A stretch of 11,411 nt of DNA from Gammaproteobacteria bacterium (GTDB lineage: Bacteria > Pseudomonadota > Gammaproteobacteria > UBA6429), in contig QIKU01000284.1 of assembly GCA_003232015.1 (NCBI GenBank), forward strand, positions 1-11,411. Reading direction: 5' to 3'. The position numbers and the translations under genes are program-made. The notes beneath the pieces were generated by a model, which saw only the letters and a list, made by a program, of their open reading frames with translations, was not told the DNA's origin and did not search any database. Below are positions 1 through 7,600 of this stretch, piece by piece (within the stretch, counting starts at the first letter, position 1; each line of letters opens with the position of its first letter).

Positions 1-51
1 GACAGCCCGGGCGGTGGCACCCACATTTGAAAACTGACTTAACATGAGGTT

Positions 52-2325
52 ATGAAATTGAAAACACAGAATTATTTATTACGCGGTGTCTTTGCCGCAG
101 TATCTTTAGGCATGGTTCTGCCGGCTGGCGCCGCAGATGAAAAACCAGCGACCAAATCGAGTGCCAGTGTACTGGACAAGATTATGGTTATTGGTAACCC
201 GGCAAATATTGAAGAATTACCAGGTTCAGCTTATTCGGTGAGTAAGAGCGATATTCGCACGCAAAACTATGACGATGCTGATCAGGTGCTACGCAAGGTG
301 CCGGGTGTGTATATACGACAGGAGGGTAATTTTGGCTTGTTCCCCAGTATCAGTCTTCGCGGTGTGGATACTACGCGTAGCTCGAAGATAACGATGATGG
401 AAGATGGTGTGTTAACCGCACCGGCACCTTATTCTGCTCCAGCCGCTTATTATTCTCCTACTGTTGGCCGCATGAGCGGCATGGAAATCCTGAAAGGTTC
501 CAGCCAGGTGAAATACGGCCCACAAACCACCGGCGGTGTTATCAATTACCTGTCTACCGCTATTCCTCTAAAGGAAACAGTCTATCTTAAGACAACGATT
601 GGCAGTTTTGGTGATCAGCGCGTGCACGCTTATGTCGGCAATACTTTTGACAGCAGTGTCGGTAAGTTTGGTTTTCTGGTAGAAAATTATACTCGCAAGA
701 ACGATGGCTATAAAAGAATTGATGAAACGCCCGATTTTCGTGAGGGTGACAATACCGGTTTTAGCAAGTCTGATCCGATGATCAAGTTATCATGGGAGCC
801 TGACTCGGCCATCTATCAGCGCCTTGAATTCAAATATGGAACGTCTGAACTCGATGCTAATGAGACTTATCTGGGCTTGAGCGAAGCGGACTTTGCTGCC
901 GATCCTTCTCGTCGTTATTCGGCAACCCGGTTCGATAATATCAAAAGTATGCAAAAACGCAGCTACCTGCGCTATATCGTTGCACCGAGTGACAATATGG
1001 ATATTATAGCCACCCTGTACAACAATGACTTTTCGCGTAACTGGTACAAACTTAAAGACTTGCGCAATGTAAACGGCAATACCATTAAGCTTTCTCCTGC
1101 GCTTGCCGGTGCTCAAAACGGTGAAGGCCTGGCTTGTTTGAAAGGTGATTTAGCCTGTACGTTACGCGTCCGTGCTAATAACCGTGTTTATAATTCAAAA
1201 GGCCTGGACACGGTTGCTTATTACCGTTTTGGCTCCGATGAAGTTCAACATGAACTCGCCTTTGGCATTCGCTTTAATAATGATCGCATACGCCGTTATC
1301 AGTGGGATGACGATTACACGCAACTGGCTAACGGTACCATTAATGGCATGACCGCTGGCACACCAGGCGATGCGGGTAACCGTTTGCAAAAAACCTCAGC
1401 GCTGGCAATGTTCCTGCAAGACACAATCAAAACAGGTGACTGGTCGTTTACACCCGGTATTCGTTACGAAAAGCTGGAGCAGACTTATGAAGACTTCAGC
1501 AACCCAAATAATTCGGGTACGAACAAGATGAGCATGACCGCAGGCAGCCTCGGCGCAACCTATAAATTTAATGATTCCTGGATCGGTTTCGGTAGTATCA
1601 ATCGTGGTTATTCGCCGCCAAGCCCCAAAAGTGCTTTGAATGGTATCAAGGAAGAAACCAGTAATGCCTACGAAATGGGTGCACGTTATACCAACCCCAA
1701 ACAGGCATTGGCAATCGAGATAGTAGGGTTTTATACCCAGTTTAACGATCTCATTGTAATCGACAATATCGGGGGTACCGGCACTGGTGAAACTGAAAAC
1801 TTTGGTCAGGTTGAAAGCACAGGTGTGGAATTTTCTGTTCAGTATGATGCGGGGATTGCAAAGGGCTGGAAATACCGTAACCCCTGGTTTATGACAGCAA
1901 CATATACCAATGCAACACAAAAAAATAATGCGACTTCAACGGATCCAGAATCTATTTTCAGTTATGGTCGCGCAGGTAACAAGGTACCTTATATTCCTGA
2001 ACTCGTTATTAGCCTGGGAACCGGCATAGAGTCAAAGCAGTGGGGAAGTTACATCACGGCTAGTTATGTAAGTGAAACCTTTAGTAGTGCAAACAATGTT
2101 GATAACCAGGTTAATGGTGCTGGTGGTGCCGATGCAAGATTTGGTAAAACCGATGCTTACTTTGTAGTGGATGTGTCTGCATTTTACCGAATCACGGATG
2201 GTGTAAAATTATTTGGTGGCGTGCAGAACTTGCTTGATGAAAGTTATGTTGCATCACGACAACCAGAAGGTCCACGCCCTGGTATGCCTTTATTTGCCTA
2301 CGCGGGTATTGAAATGGAACTTTAG
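52..2325 (+). CDS. FecA-like TonB-dependent outer-membrane receptor
   Basis: Outer-membrane beta-barrel receptor that probably imports an iron chelate using TonB energy. The 757-residue product opens with a signal peptide (basic start, hydrophobic residues 11–25, cleavage near Ala27/28). A TonB-box-like DKIMVIG follows at 42–48, then a plug domain (about 50–170) with LRKVPGVYIR, SLRG and the FecA-family pattern KYGPQTTGGVINY near 154–166. The rest is barrel, with the late motif GVQNLLDESY. There is no N-terminal signalling domain between signal peptide and TonB box, so unlike E. coli FecA it probably does not signal to a FecR-type regulator. Cys362 and Cys369 could form a disulfide in a surface loop. 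The chain ends in Leu instead of the usual aromatic residue. A GAGG sits only 2 nt before the ATG, which is tight, but the signal peptide supports this start. exbB, exbD and tonB follow. The FecA-like family is clear; the ligand (citrate, another siderophore or another metal chelate) cannot be read from sequence. Confidence 0.93.
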   Translation: MKLKTQNYLLRGVFAAVSLGMVLPAGAADEKPATKSSASVLDKIMVIGNPANIEELPGSAYSVSKSDIRTQNYDDADQVLRKVPGVYIRQEGNFGLFPSISLRGVDTTRSSKITMMEDGVLTAPAPYSAPAAYYSPTVGRMSGMEILKGSSQVKYGPQTTGGVINYLSTAIPLKETVYLKTTIGSFGDQRVHAYVGNTFDSSVGKFGFLVENYTRKNDGYKRIDETPDFREGDNTGFSKSDPMIKLSWEPDSAIYQRLEFKYGTSELDANETYLGLSEADFAADPSRRYSATRFDNIKSMQKRSYLRYIVAPSDNMDIIATLYNNDFSRNWYKLKDLRNVNGNTIKLSPALAGAQNGEGLACLKGDLACTLRVRANNRVYNSKGLDTVAYYRFGSDEVQHELAFGIRFNNDRIRRYQWDDDYTQLANGTINGMTAGTPGDAGNRLQKTSALAMFLQDTIKTGDWSFTPGIRYEKLEQTYEDFSNPNNSGTNKMSMTAGSLGATYKFNDSWIGFGSINRGYSPPSPKSALNGIKEETSNAYEMGARYTNPKQALAIEIVGFYTQFNDLIVIDNIGGTGTGETENFGQVESTGVEFSVQYDAGIAKGWKYRNPWFMTATYTNATQKNNATSTDPESIFSYGRAGNKVPYIPELVISLGTGIESKQWGSYITASYVSETFSSANNVDNQVNGAGGADARFGKTDAYFVVDVSAFYRITDGVKLFGGVQNLLDESYVASRQPEGPRPGMPLFAYAGIEMEL

Positions 2326-2402
2326 ATTATATCGCATGGCGATAAACCAGGTGGCGTGCCTTTTGGCGCGCTGCCTTTTCTATTTTTTATGGAGCTTTAA
2401 TT

Positions 2403-3071
2403 ATGTTTGATTTATTCCAGCAAGGCGGCACAGTAATGTATGTGCTACTGCTTATGTCCGTATTAGCAACCGCCATTATCCTGCTAAAACTGTATCAGTT
2501 CTACCGGAGTGGTCTGCGACAAACCCGTTTCGTTAAAAATACAGTATCGTCAGTAGAACGTGGTGAGTATGCACAGGCATTACAGGATCTACAGCAGCAA
2601 AATAACCCTGTTGCCCGCGTGTTGGAAAGTGCCGTAAGTTTTGGGGCTAATCCAGCCATGACCAGTGGCGATGTTGAGGCCGAAGTCAGCCGGGTGGGCA
2701 GTACTGAAATCCGTAACCTGGAATCCTGGTTACGTGGCCTGTCATCTATTGCACACCTCAGCCCCCTGCTGGGCTTATTGGGCACGGTAACAGGCATGAT
2801 AGCCGCATTTATGAATCTTGAAGCAGCCGGTAGTCGAGTCGATCCATCCATTCTTTCCGGCGGTATCTGGGAAGCACTGCTTACAACCGCTTTTGGACTC
2901 ACCGTTGCCATACCTGCAATGGCCGCCTTTTATTATCTCGAAGGTGAAGTTGACCATGTACGCGCCACCATGAAAGACGCCAGTATTCAGGTGTTACGCC
3001 ACTTCGGTAAAAGCCCCCATATCGATAGCCGTGATGATGAACGCATTGAGGATGAAACTCATGGACTTTGA
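2403..3071 (+). CDS. exbB: ExbB/TolQ-family proton-channel subunit
   Basis: Inner-membrane subunit of the proton-driven motor that energises TonB. The 222-residue protein has the MotA/TolQ/ExbB layout: a first membrane helix at about 11–30, a cytoplasmic stretch, then two helices at about 118–140 and 155–178. The family hallmark SPLLGLLGTVTGM lies in the second helix, and the third contains GGIWEALLTTAFGLTVAIP. A good ribosome site (GGAG, 8 nt before the ATG) fixes the start. The gene begins 77 bp after the receptor gene and its end overlaps exbD by 11 bp, so the two are probably translationally coupled. Placement with a TonB-dependent receptor and a tonB favours ExbB over TolQ; no tolA, tolB or pal is nearby. 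A polar C-terminal tail rich in Asp, Glu and Arg follows the last helix. Confidence 0.93.
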   Translation: MFDLFQQGGTVMYVLLLMSVLATAIILLKLYQFYRSGLRQTRFVKNTVSSVERGEYAQALQDLQQQNNPVARVLESAVSFGANPAMTSGDVEAEVSRVGSTEIRNLESWLRGLSSIAHLSPLLGLLGTVTGMIAAFMNLEAAGSRVDPSILSGGIWEALLTTAFGLTVAIPAMAAFYYLEGEVDHVRATMKDASIQVLRHFGKSPHIDSRDDERIEDETHGL

Positions 3072-3459
3072 AGGCCGCGCACGCATCCACTCCCATCTGG
3101 ATATCGCACCGTTAATTGATATCGTATTTTTGCTACTGGTATTTTTTATGTTAACCAGCACCTTTATGGTACCCGAAGCCATCGAGCTGGAACTACCCGA
3201 ATCAAAAAGCGCCATGGTAACCGATACTAAACCCATTGTTGTGTCGTTGAATCAAAACGGGCAACTGGCACTCAATGGTAAAGACATTGAATTAACACAG
3301 TTACAACAAGCATTAGAACCATTATTAAAACAGAGTACCGACTCCGCTGTCACATTGAAAAGCGATGCCCGTACTCAAGTACAACAATTACTTAAAGTAA
3401 TGGACGAAATCCGCGCCGCTGGCGGCACCAATGTTGCACTGGCAACCACGCAAAAGTAA
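3061..3459 (+). CDS. exbD: ExbD/TolR-family biopolymer transport protein
   Basis: Partner of ExbB in the TonB motor. It has a short cytoplasmic N-terminus, one membrane helix and a periplasmic domain. From the ATG at 3061 the product is 132 residues. The core LDIAPLIDIVFLLLVFFMLT carries Asp20, which matches the protonatable Asp25 of E. coli ExbD. The periplasmic part contains ELELPES and a C-terminal segment with the usual DARTQVQQLLKVMDEIRAAG arrangement. Longer in-frame starts exist (GTG 3031, ATG 3034, 3037 and 3052), but a GAGG at 3048–3051 lies 9 nt before 3061 and the resulting N-terminus resembles other ExbD proteins. The start lies inside the end of exbB, and tonB begins 5 bp after the stop. 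TolR is the alternative; the gene context argues for ExbD. Confidence 0.92.
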   Translation: MDFEGRARIHSHLDIAPLIDIVFLLLVFFMLTSTFMVPEAIELELPESKSAMVTDTKPIVVSLNQNGQLALNGKDIELTQLQQALEPLLKQSTDSAVTLKSDARTQVQQLLKVMDEIRAAGGTNVALATTQK

Positions 3460-3464
3460 GCACG

Positions 3465-4094
3465 ATGATAATAACCCGGCAACAAATGAGCATAACACTA
3501 CTAATTGCTGCCCTGCTGCATGGCAGTGTTGCCTTATGGCTGTCTATGCCAGAAACAGTGTCACCACCAAAACAAAAGCAACCCATTAAAATTAGCTTAC
3601 TGGCCACTATTGCCGAAACAACAACCAATGTAGCAAAAAAAATAACACCACCGCAAAAAAAACCTGAGCCTGAAATTAAGCCCGCACCCGTCAAACCACA
3701 AACGCCGGTCAAGCCCATTCCTGAACCTGAAAAAATCATTAAAAAGCAAATCGAAAAAATACCTGAGCCTATCATCGAGCCCACCCCACCGGCTCCAGAT
3801 GCTGTCGCCACAGCTCGCTATGAACAGTTACTAGTTGCCTGGCTCGAAAAGTACAAAAAATACCCTCGCCGTGCCAAACGCTTACGTATTGAAGGCGAAG
3901 GCATGCTACGCATCCTTATCGACCGCAGCGGGCAAACCCGGCAAATCAGCCTTGCACAGCGTACCGGCAACCGCTTCCTCGATAAAGCTGCACTCGAAAT
4001 GGCACAACGCGCAAACCCTTTTCCGCCGATGCCACAAAGCGACCCACGTACACAGCTGGAATTTAATGTGCCAGTGGCCTTTGTGCTGCGTTGA
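3465..4094 (+). CDS. tonB: TonB family energy-transducing protein
   Basis: Spans the periplasm and transmits energy from ExbB–ExbD to the outer-membrane receptor. The 209-residue protein has three visible parts. The N-terminal anchor (about 9–27) holds a membrane His at residue 19, corresponding to the conserved His20 of E. coli TonB. A Pro/Lys/Glu-rich spacer (about 34–112) repeats Lys-Pro and Glu-Pro dipeptides. The C-terminal TonB domain (about 117–209) contains KYKKYPRRAKRLRIEGEG, then an RTGNRFLDKAALE stretch and a final beta strand VPVAFVLR. It starts 5 bp after exbD. No strong ribosome site precedes it, and ATG 3486 (Met8) is a possible alternative start that would still keep the membrane anchor. 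It is the last gene of the operon. No convincing plus-strand intrinsic terminator follows, because the hairpins downstream are followed by A runs, not T runs. Confidence 0.92.
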   Translation: MIITRQQMSITLLIAALLHGSVALWLSMPETVSPPKQKQPIKISLLATIAETTTNVAKKITPPQKKPEPEIKPAPVKPQTPVKPIPEPEKIIKKQIEKIPEPIIEPTPPAPDAVATARYEQLLVAWLEKYKKYPRRAKRLRIEGEGMLRILIDRSGQTRQISLAQRTGNRFLDKAALEMAQRANPFPPMPQSDPRTQLEFNVPVAFVLR

Positions 4095-4163
4095 GTTTTT
4101 AGTCGTTTTTAAAGAATTGGCATACAAGATATAAGAGAAGTTCACGGATAACGTGCGTTCAGT

Positions 4164-4200
4164 GCAAGGCAAAACCAGCGCAAGGTCTGGGGGAGCAAGG
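4164..4200 (+). repeat. Three short GCAAGG direct repeats
   Basis: GCAAGG occurs at 4164–4169, 4180–4185 and 4195–4200, spaced 16 and 15 bp apart, so the copies do not fall on one face of the helix. The stretch lies 70–106 bp after tonB and just before the twin hairpins. CGCAA at 4179–4183 and TTGCG at 4201–4205 could also close a loose stem. The units are short and chance is possible. No function is assigned. Confidence 0.4.
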
Positions 4201-4213
4201 TTGCGAAAACAAC

Positions 4214-4296
4214 ATAAGTGGCTGTAAAAATTAAAGAAACAGCCACTAAAAAACATCATAAGTGCCAGTAAAGATAAGAAACTGGCACTAAAAAAA
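4214..4296. repeat. Tandem pair of similar hairpins with compensated stem changes
   Basis: Two copies of a roughly 40-bp unit lie end to end (period 44 bp). Copy 1 has arms AGTGGCTGT (4217–4225) and ACAGCCACT (4239–4247) around a 13-nt loop. Copy 2 has arms AGTGCCAGT (4261–4269) and ACTGGCACT (4281–4289) around an 11-nt loop. Both are preceded by ATA and followed by six or seven A, and both have AAGAA at the loop's right edge. The arms differ at two stem positions and each change is matched in the opposite arm, so both stems remain perfect 9-bp helices. On the minus strand copy 2 lies directly after the terminator T run. I do not recognise the family. Confidence 0.75.
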
Positions 4297-4313
4297 GGCG
4301 GCTTTCGCCGCCT
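4290..4313 (-). terminator. Intrinsic terminator pointing left
   Basis: Read on the minus strand, arms AGGCGGC and GCCGCCT enclose a GAAA tetraloop and run straight into seven T. The plus-strand arms are 4296–4302 and 4307–4313, and the A7 run is 4290–4296. This is a near-ideal Rho-independent terminator for leftward transcription. On the plus strand the same hairpin is followed by TACTATTG and should terminate poorly. No recognised minus-strand gene ends here. Confidence 0.8.
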
Positions 4314-4523
4314 ACTATTGGGTAAGTCCCTTCAGGCAAATCCAGCCCGTTTTTATTCCCGCGCAGTACGAGTCATAGGGTATGCGTCCTGTAATGTCCT
4401 TATTCTGCCTTCATCCATCCACACAGGCTATCCCGCCTGAATTCACGATTCCATGTGAGCGTTTCCTAAACCTGAAACCTGAACCTTAAATGCGAGAGGT
4501 TCCTCCCCATCCACATCTGATTT
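4290..4523 (-). ncRNA. Candidate structured small RNA, family not recognised
   Basis: Proposed from structure, not homology. The 3' end is the intrinsic terminator at 4290–4313. Upstream of it on the minus strand an outer helix pairs 4441–4435 (UUCAGGC) with 4337–4331 (GCCUGAA). Inside, 4429–4423 (AGCCUGU) pairs with 4350–4344 (ACGGGCU) through a U·G pair, and an apical hairpin spans 4391–4364 (CAG, ACG and CAUA steps with a three-base loop). Three further G·U pairs could extend the outer helix. On the plus strand these wobbles become C·A or A·C mismatches, so the minus strand folds better. Another hairpin has arms GAACCT/AGGTTC (4481–4486 and 4497–4502). The 5' end is a guess from an extended −10-like TGTGATACT (4538–4530 on the minus strand). 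It does not look like 6S RNA, tmRNA or RNase P RNA as I remember them. A riboswitch leader is unlikely because no gene follows the terminator. Confidence 0.35.
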
Positions 4524-4551
4524 TGTTAAAGTATCACAAGTGCCTGGCTTT

Positions 4552-4578
4552 ACTGTGACAAGAATACAAAACTGTGAC
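4552..4578 (+). repeat. Two ACTGTGAC direct repeats upstream of addA
   Basis: ACTGTGAC occurs at 4552–4559 and 4571–4578, 19 bp apart, each followed within two bases by GAAT. This lies about 100 bp upstream of the addA start and just upstream of the proposed minus-strand −10 at 4538–4530. TCACA at 4534–4538 forms an inverted partner to the first TGTGA. This could be a regulator-binding region serving either direction, but no particular regulator is supported. Confidence 0.3.
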
Positions 4579-4631
4579 CGAATCCACACTTTTAATCTGA
4601 CCGATTCAGTGAAAGAATCACACAGACTCAT

Positions 4632-4659
4632 TTGGTTAAAAAATAACCAGAAATAGGAT
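4632..4659 (+). promoter_or_regulatory. Possible promoter of addA
   Basis: TTGGTT (4632–4637), a 16-bp spacer and TAGGAT (4654–4659) resemble a sigma-70 promoter (3/6 and 4/6 matches). Transcription would start near 4666, leaving only about 12 nt before the addA ATG. A small palindrome with arms GGTTA and TAACC (4634–4648) overlaps the −35 and spacer and could be an operator. No strong ribosome site precedes the ATG, in keeping with a short leader. Confidence 0.3.
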
Positions 4660-4678
4660 CGGAATACAACCTGACAAA

Positions 4679-7600
4679 ATGCAAAATACTAAAAGTCTTA
4701 ATACCAATACCATAAATACCAGCATCATCATTGAAGCTTCTGCCGGTAGTGGCAAAACCTACCAGCTTATTAACCGGCTTGTACAATTACTGCTCAACGG
4801 CGCCAACCCCGCACATATTGTGGCTATCACCTTTACCCGTAAAGCGGCCGCAGAAATGCAGGTGCGGTTACAGGAACGTCTGTATGCGCTCGCCACAATG
4901 GATAAAAATAAACTGCAAACAGAATTAAAAAACACAGGCGTCGAAGCAAATGCATCCATTCTATCAAAAGCCCGATATTTATATGAAAACGTCATACTCA
5001 GCCCGCAAACGGTTCGCTGTACGACATTCCATTCTTTTTGTCAGGAAATTTTAAAACGTTTTCCATTCGAAGCCGAAGTACCGCCCGGCTTTGAGCTTAG
5101 CGAACAAACCTATCTTTATCAGCAACAAGCCTGGCATGCTCTAATGGCGGGCTGCCAGCAACAACCCGATACCAGCATATCAAAAGCCATTGCCTTTCTG
5201 TTTGACGAATTTGGACTCAATAATACCCGCGACATACTCAACAGCTTTCTTGCGCAGCGCAGTGACTGGTGGGCATGGACACAAGAAGCCAATAATCCAG
5301 TAGGCTATGCCATTAGTCAAATGCAGAAGCAGTTGCAGGTTGAGCCAAACGATAAACCACTGGAAGTTTTTTTTAAGCAACCTGATCTTGACGCATCACT
5401 AAACCAGTTTTGTTTGTCACTCGATAAATTAAAAGCAAAAACATATAAAACAGCACTGAATGCCATTAGTAATGCACGCAACTCTAAGCTTGGCTTTGAA
5501 AAACGGCTAACACAACTCAAAACGGCTTTTCTCAAAAAAGACGGCGAGCCCTTAGCGCGTAAAATAACGAAAGAAATGGATAAAAATTTAGGCGAAAGTA
5601 ATGCAGAATCTTTTATTCAAATACACTTAGCTATTTGCCAGCAACTTGAACAAATCGACAATGCGCTAAACTTACAAAAGAGTTATCAGATTAATAAACA
5701 CTGGTATATTTCGGGAGAAGCTTATTTAAATCACTATCAGAAAATAAAAACTGACTTACGATTACTTGATTTCACTGATCTGGAATGGCAAACCTATTGC
5801 TTACTAACAAAAAGCCAGCATGCCTTGTGGGTGCAGTACAAACTGGATGCAAGAATTAATCATTTGTTAATTGATGAATTTCAGGACACCAATCCCATTC
5901 AATGGCGACTATTGCAACCGCTGATTGAGGAATTCAGCCAACAACAGGATATTGAATCCAGTGATAGCCGGAGTGTGTTATTAGTCGGGGATGTTAAACA
6001 ATCCATTTACCGTTTCAGACGTGCCGAACCTAAATTATTTCCAATTGCAAGCACCTATATTGAACAACATTTTAATAGCAGCCATTTACCACTCAATGCA
6101 TCATGGCGCTCTTCGCCCGCTATTATTAATTTTGTAAATAAACTGTTTTCAGAGACCAAATTAAATGCGGCCATTACAGATTTCAAGCCACATACAACTA
6201 TGCTGAAAGATTTACCAGGCTGCGTCTCATTATTAAATTACCCTGCTATTGAAGAACAAGAAAAGGTTGATAAAAACAGTTCACTCCCATTTCGTAACCC
6301 ACTGCAACAACCAAAAAAAGATAAAGACAGCGTCAACCGCCTCGAAGCAGAAATAATTGCAAACAAAATCACAACTTTAATTAACAACCATACGCCAATT
6401 ATATACAAAGGATTAACCCGAAATATACGATACAGAGACATTATTATATTATTACGTAACCGAACCAATGCCGCCCATTACGAAAAAGCATTACACCAGT
6501 ACGGCATTCCCTTTGTAGGCTCTGAACGCGGCACCTTACTCGACTGCCTTGAGGTAAGCGATATTGTAATGCTGCTAAACTGGTTAATCACACCATTTAA
6601 TAATATTGCACTGGTCAGCATTTTGCGTAGCCCCTTGTTTTCAGTTTCAGACCAGACTCTCATACAACTAGCACAAATAGAGCTAAAAGATAAAGACAAC
6701 AGTAACTGGTTCTATAAAATAGAAACATTGTTAAGTTCGGCAGAAAAAAATACCCGTTTAGAAAAAGCACTGCAACTATTAAAGCACTGGCAAAATATCG
6801 CAACGCGTGTTCCTGTACATGACTTGCTCGATGTCATTTACAATGAAGCTGACGTACTTTCACAATACAGCCATGCCTACCCACCTCATTTAAAGGCAAG
6901 AACACGCAGTAATTTAACTCGACTTATCGAACTGGCACTAGAAGTAGACAGTGGCCGCTACCCTAGTCTGCAACAGTTTATTGCACATATAGAACAGCTA
7001 AAAAATATGCCTAGTGAAGCGCCAGACACACCTGCTGCCAGCAATGATTTAAATCGAGTACAAGTTATGACTATCCACGCATCGAAAGGACTGGAGGCGC
7101 CCGTTATATTTTTAGCTAATGCCGATGCGGAAGGCCAGTCAAAATTTACATATAAAAGCATTATCGACTGGCCGGCAGAAAAAGAAACACCCAACGTCAT
7201 GATGCTGACGAATAAAAGTCAATCCCGCGATAGGGTAACGCAATCACTTATCGATAAAGACACCCTTGCCGAACAACGCGAAGCCGCTAATGTGTTTTAT
7301 GTTGCCATTACCCGCGCACGCCAGTACCTTTATATTTCTGCTGCCAAACCCACAAAATCAGAAACAGACTGGTACACACTGATTAAGAATAGCTATGGCG
7401 TTCCTGTAACAGAACAACTGGAATATATTCTGGAACAACATGGCGAGTGTTTATCTGTGCAAGACAATCAACCGAATATAACTTCACAACCATTAGAGAC
7501 CTTGATTGATAAAAACATGAAAAAAACAGTCACACTTTCTACTGCCTATCAGGACATACAAAAAAGTATTTCACCCAGTGATATAAACAATAATTCAAGC

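Noticed and set aside
1..51. Possible tail of a cobalamin or other riboswitch before the receptor gene
   Set aside because: The GC-rich GGTGGCACC stretch invites the idea, but only 51 bases are available and no B12-box or other aptamer core is visible.
1396..1920. 174-codon minus-strand frame inside the receptor gene
   Set aside because: It lies wholly within a strong coding frame, has no promoter or ribosome site and a cysteine-rich, motif-free product typical of an antisense shadow.
4214..4313. CRISPR array, integron attC site or plus-strand terminator of the tonB operon
   Set aside because: There are only two repeat units without spacers, no attC core sites and no integrase, and on the plus strand the hairpins are followed by A runs, not T runs.
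4465..4490. CCTAAA/CCTGAAA/CCTGAA/CCTTAAA near-tandem repeat
   Set aside because: The units are too short and irregular to treat as a repeat array; they partly overlap the GAACCT/AGGTTC hairpin of the candidate RNA.
4290..4523. 6S RNA, tmRNA or RNase P RNA
   Set aside because: I compared it from memory with the conserved cores of these RNAs and found no tag-peptide frame, tRNA-like end or RNase P core motif.
4443..4631. 62-codon minus-strand reading frame in the tonB–addA gap
   Set aside because: It has no ribosome site, no recognisable motif and an unremarkable composition. It overlaps the candidate RNA and repeats, and the terminator lies about 130 bp past its stop. A small protein cannot be fully excluded.
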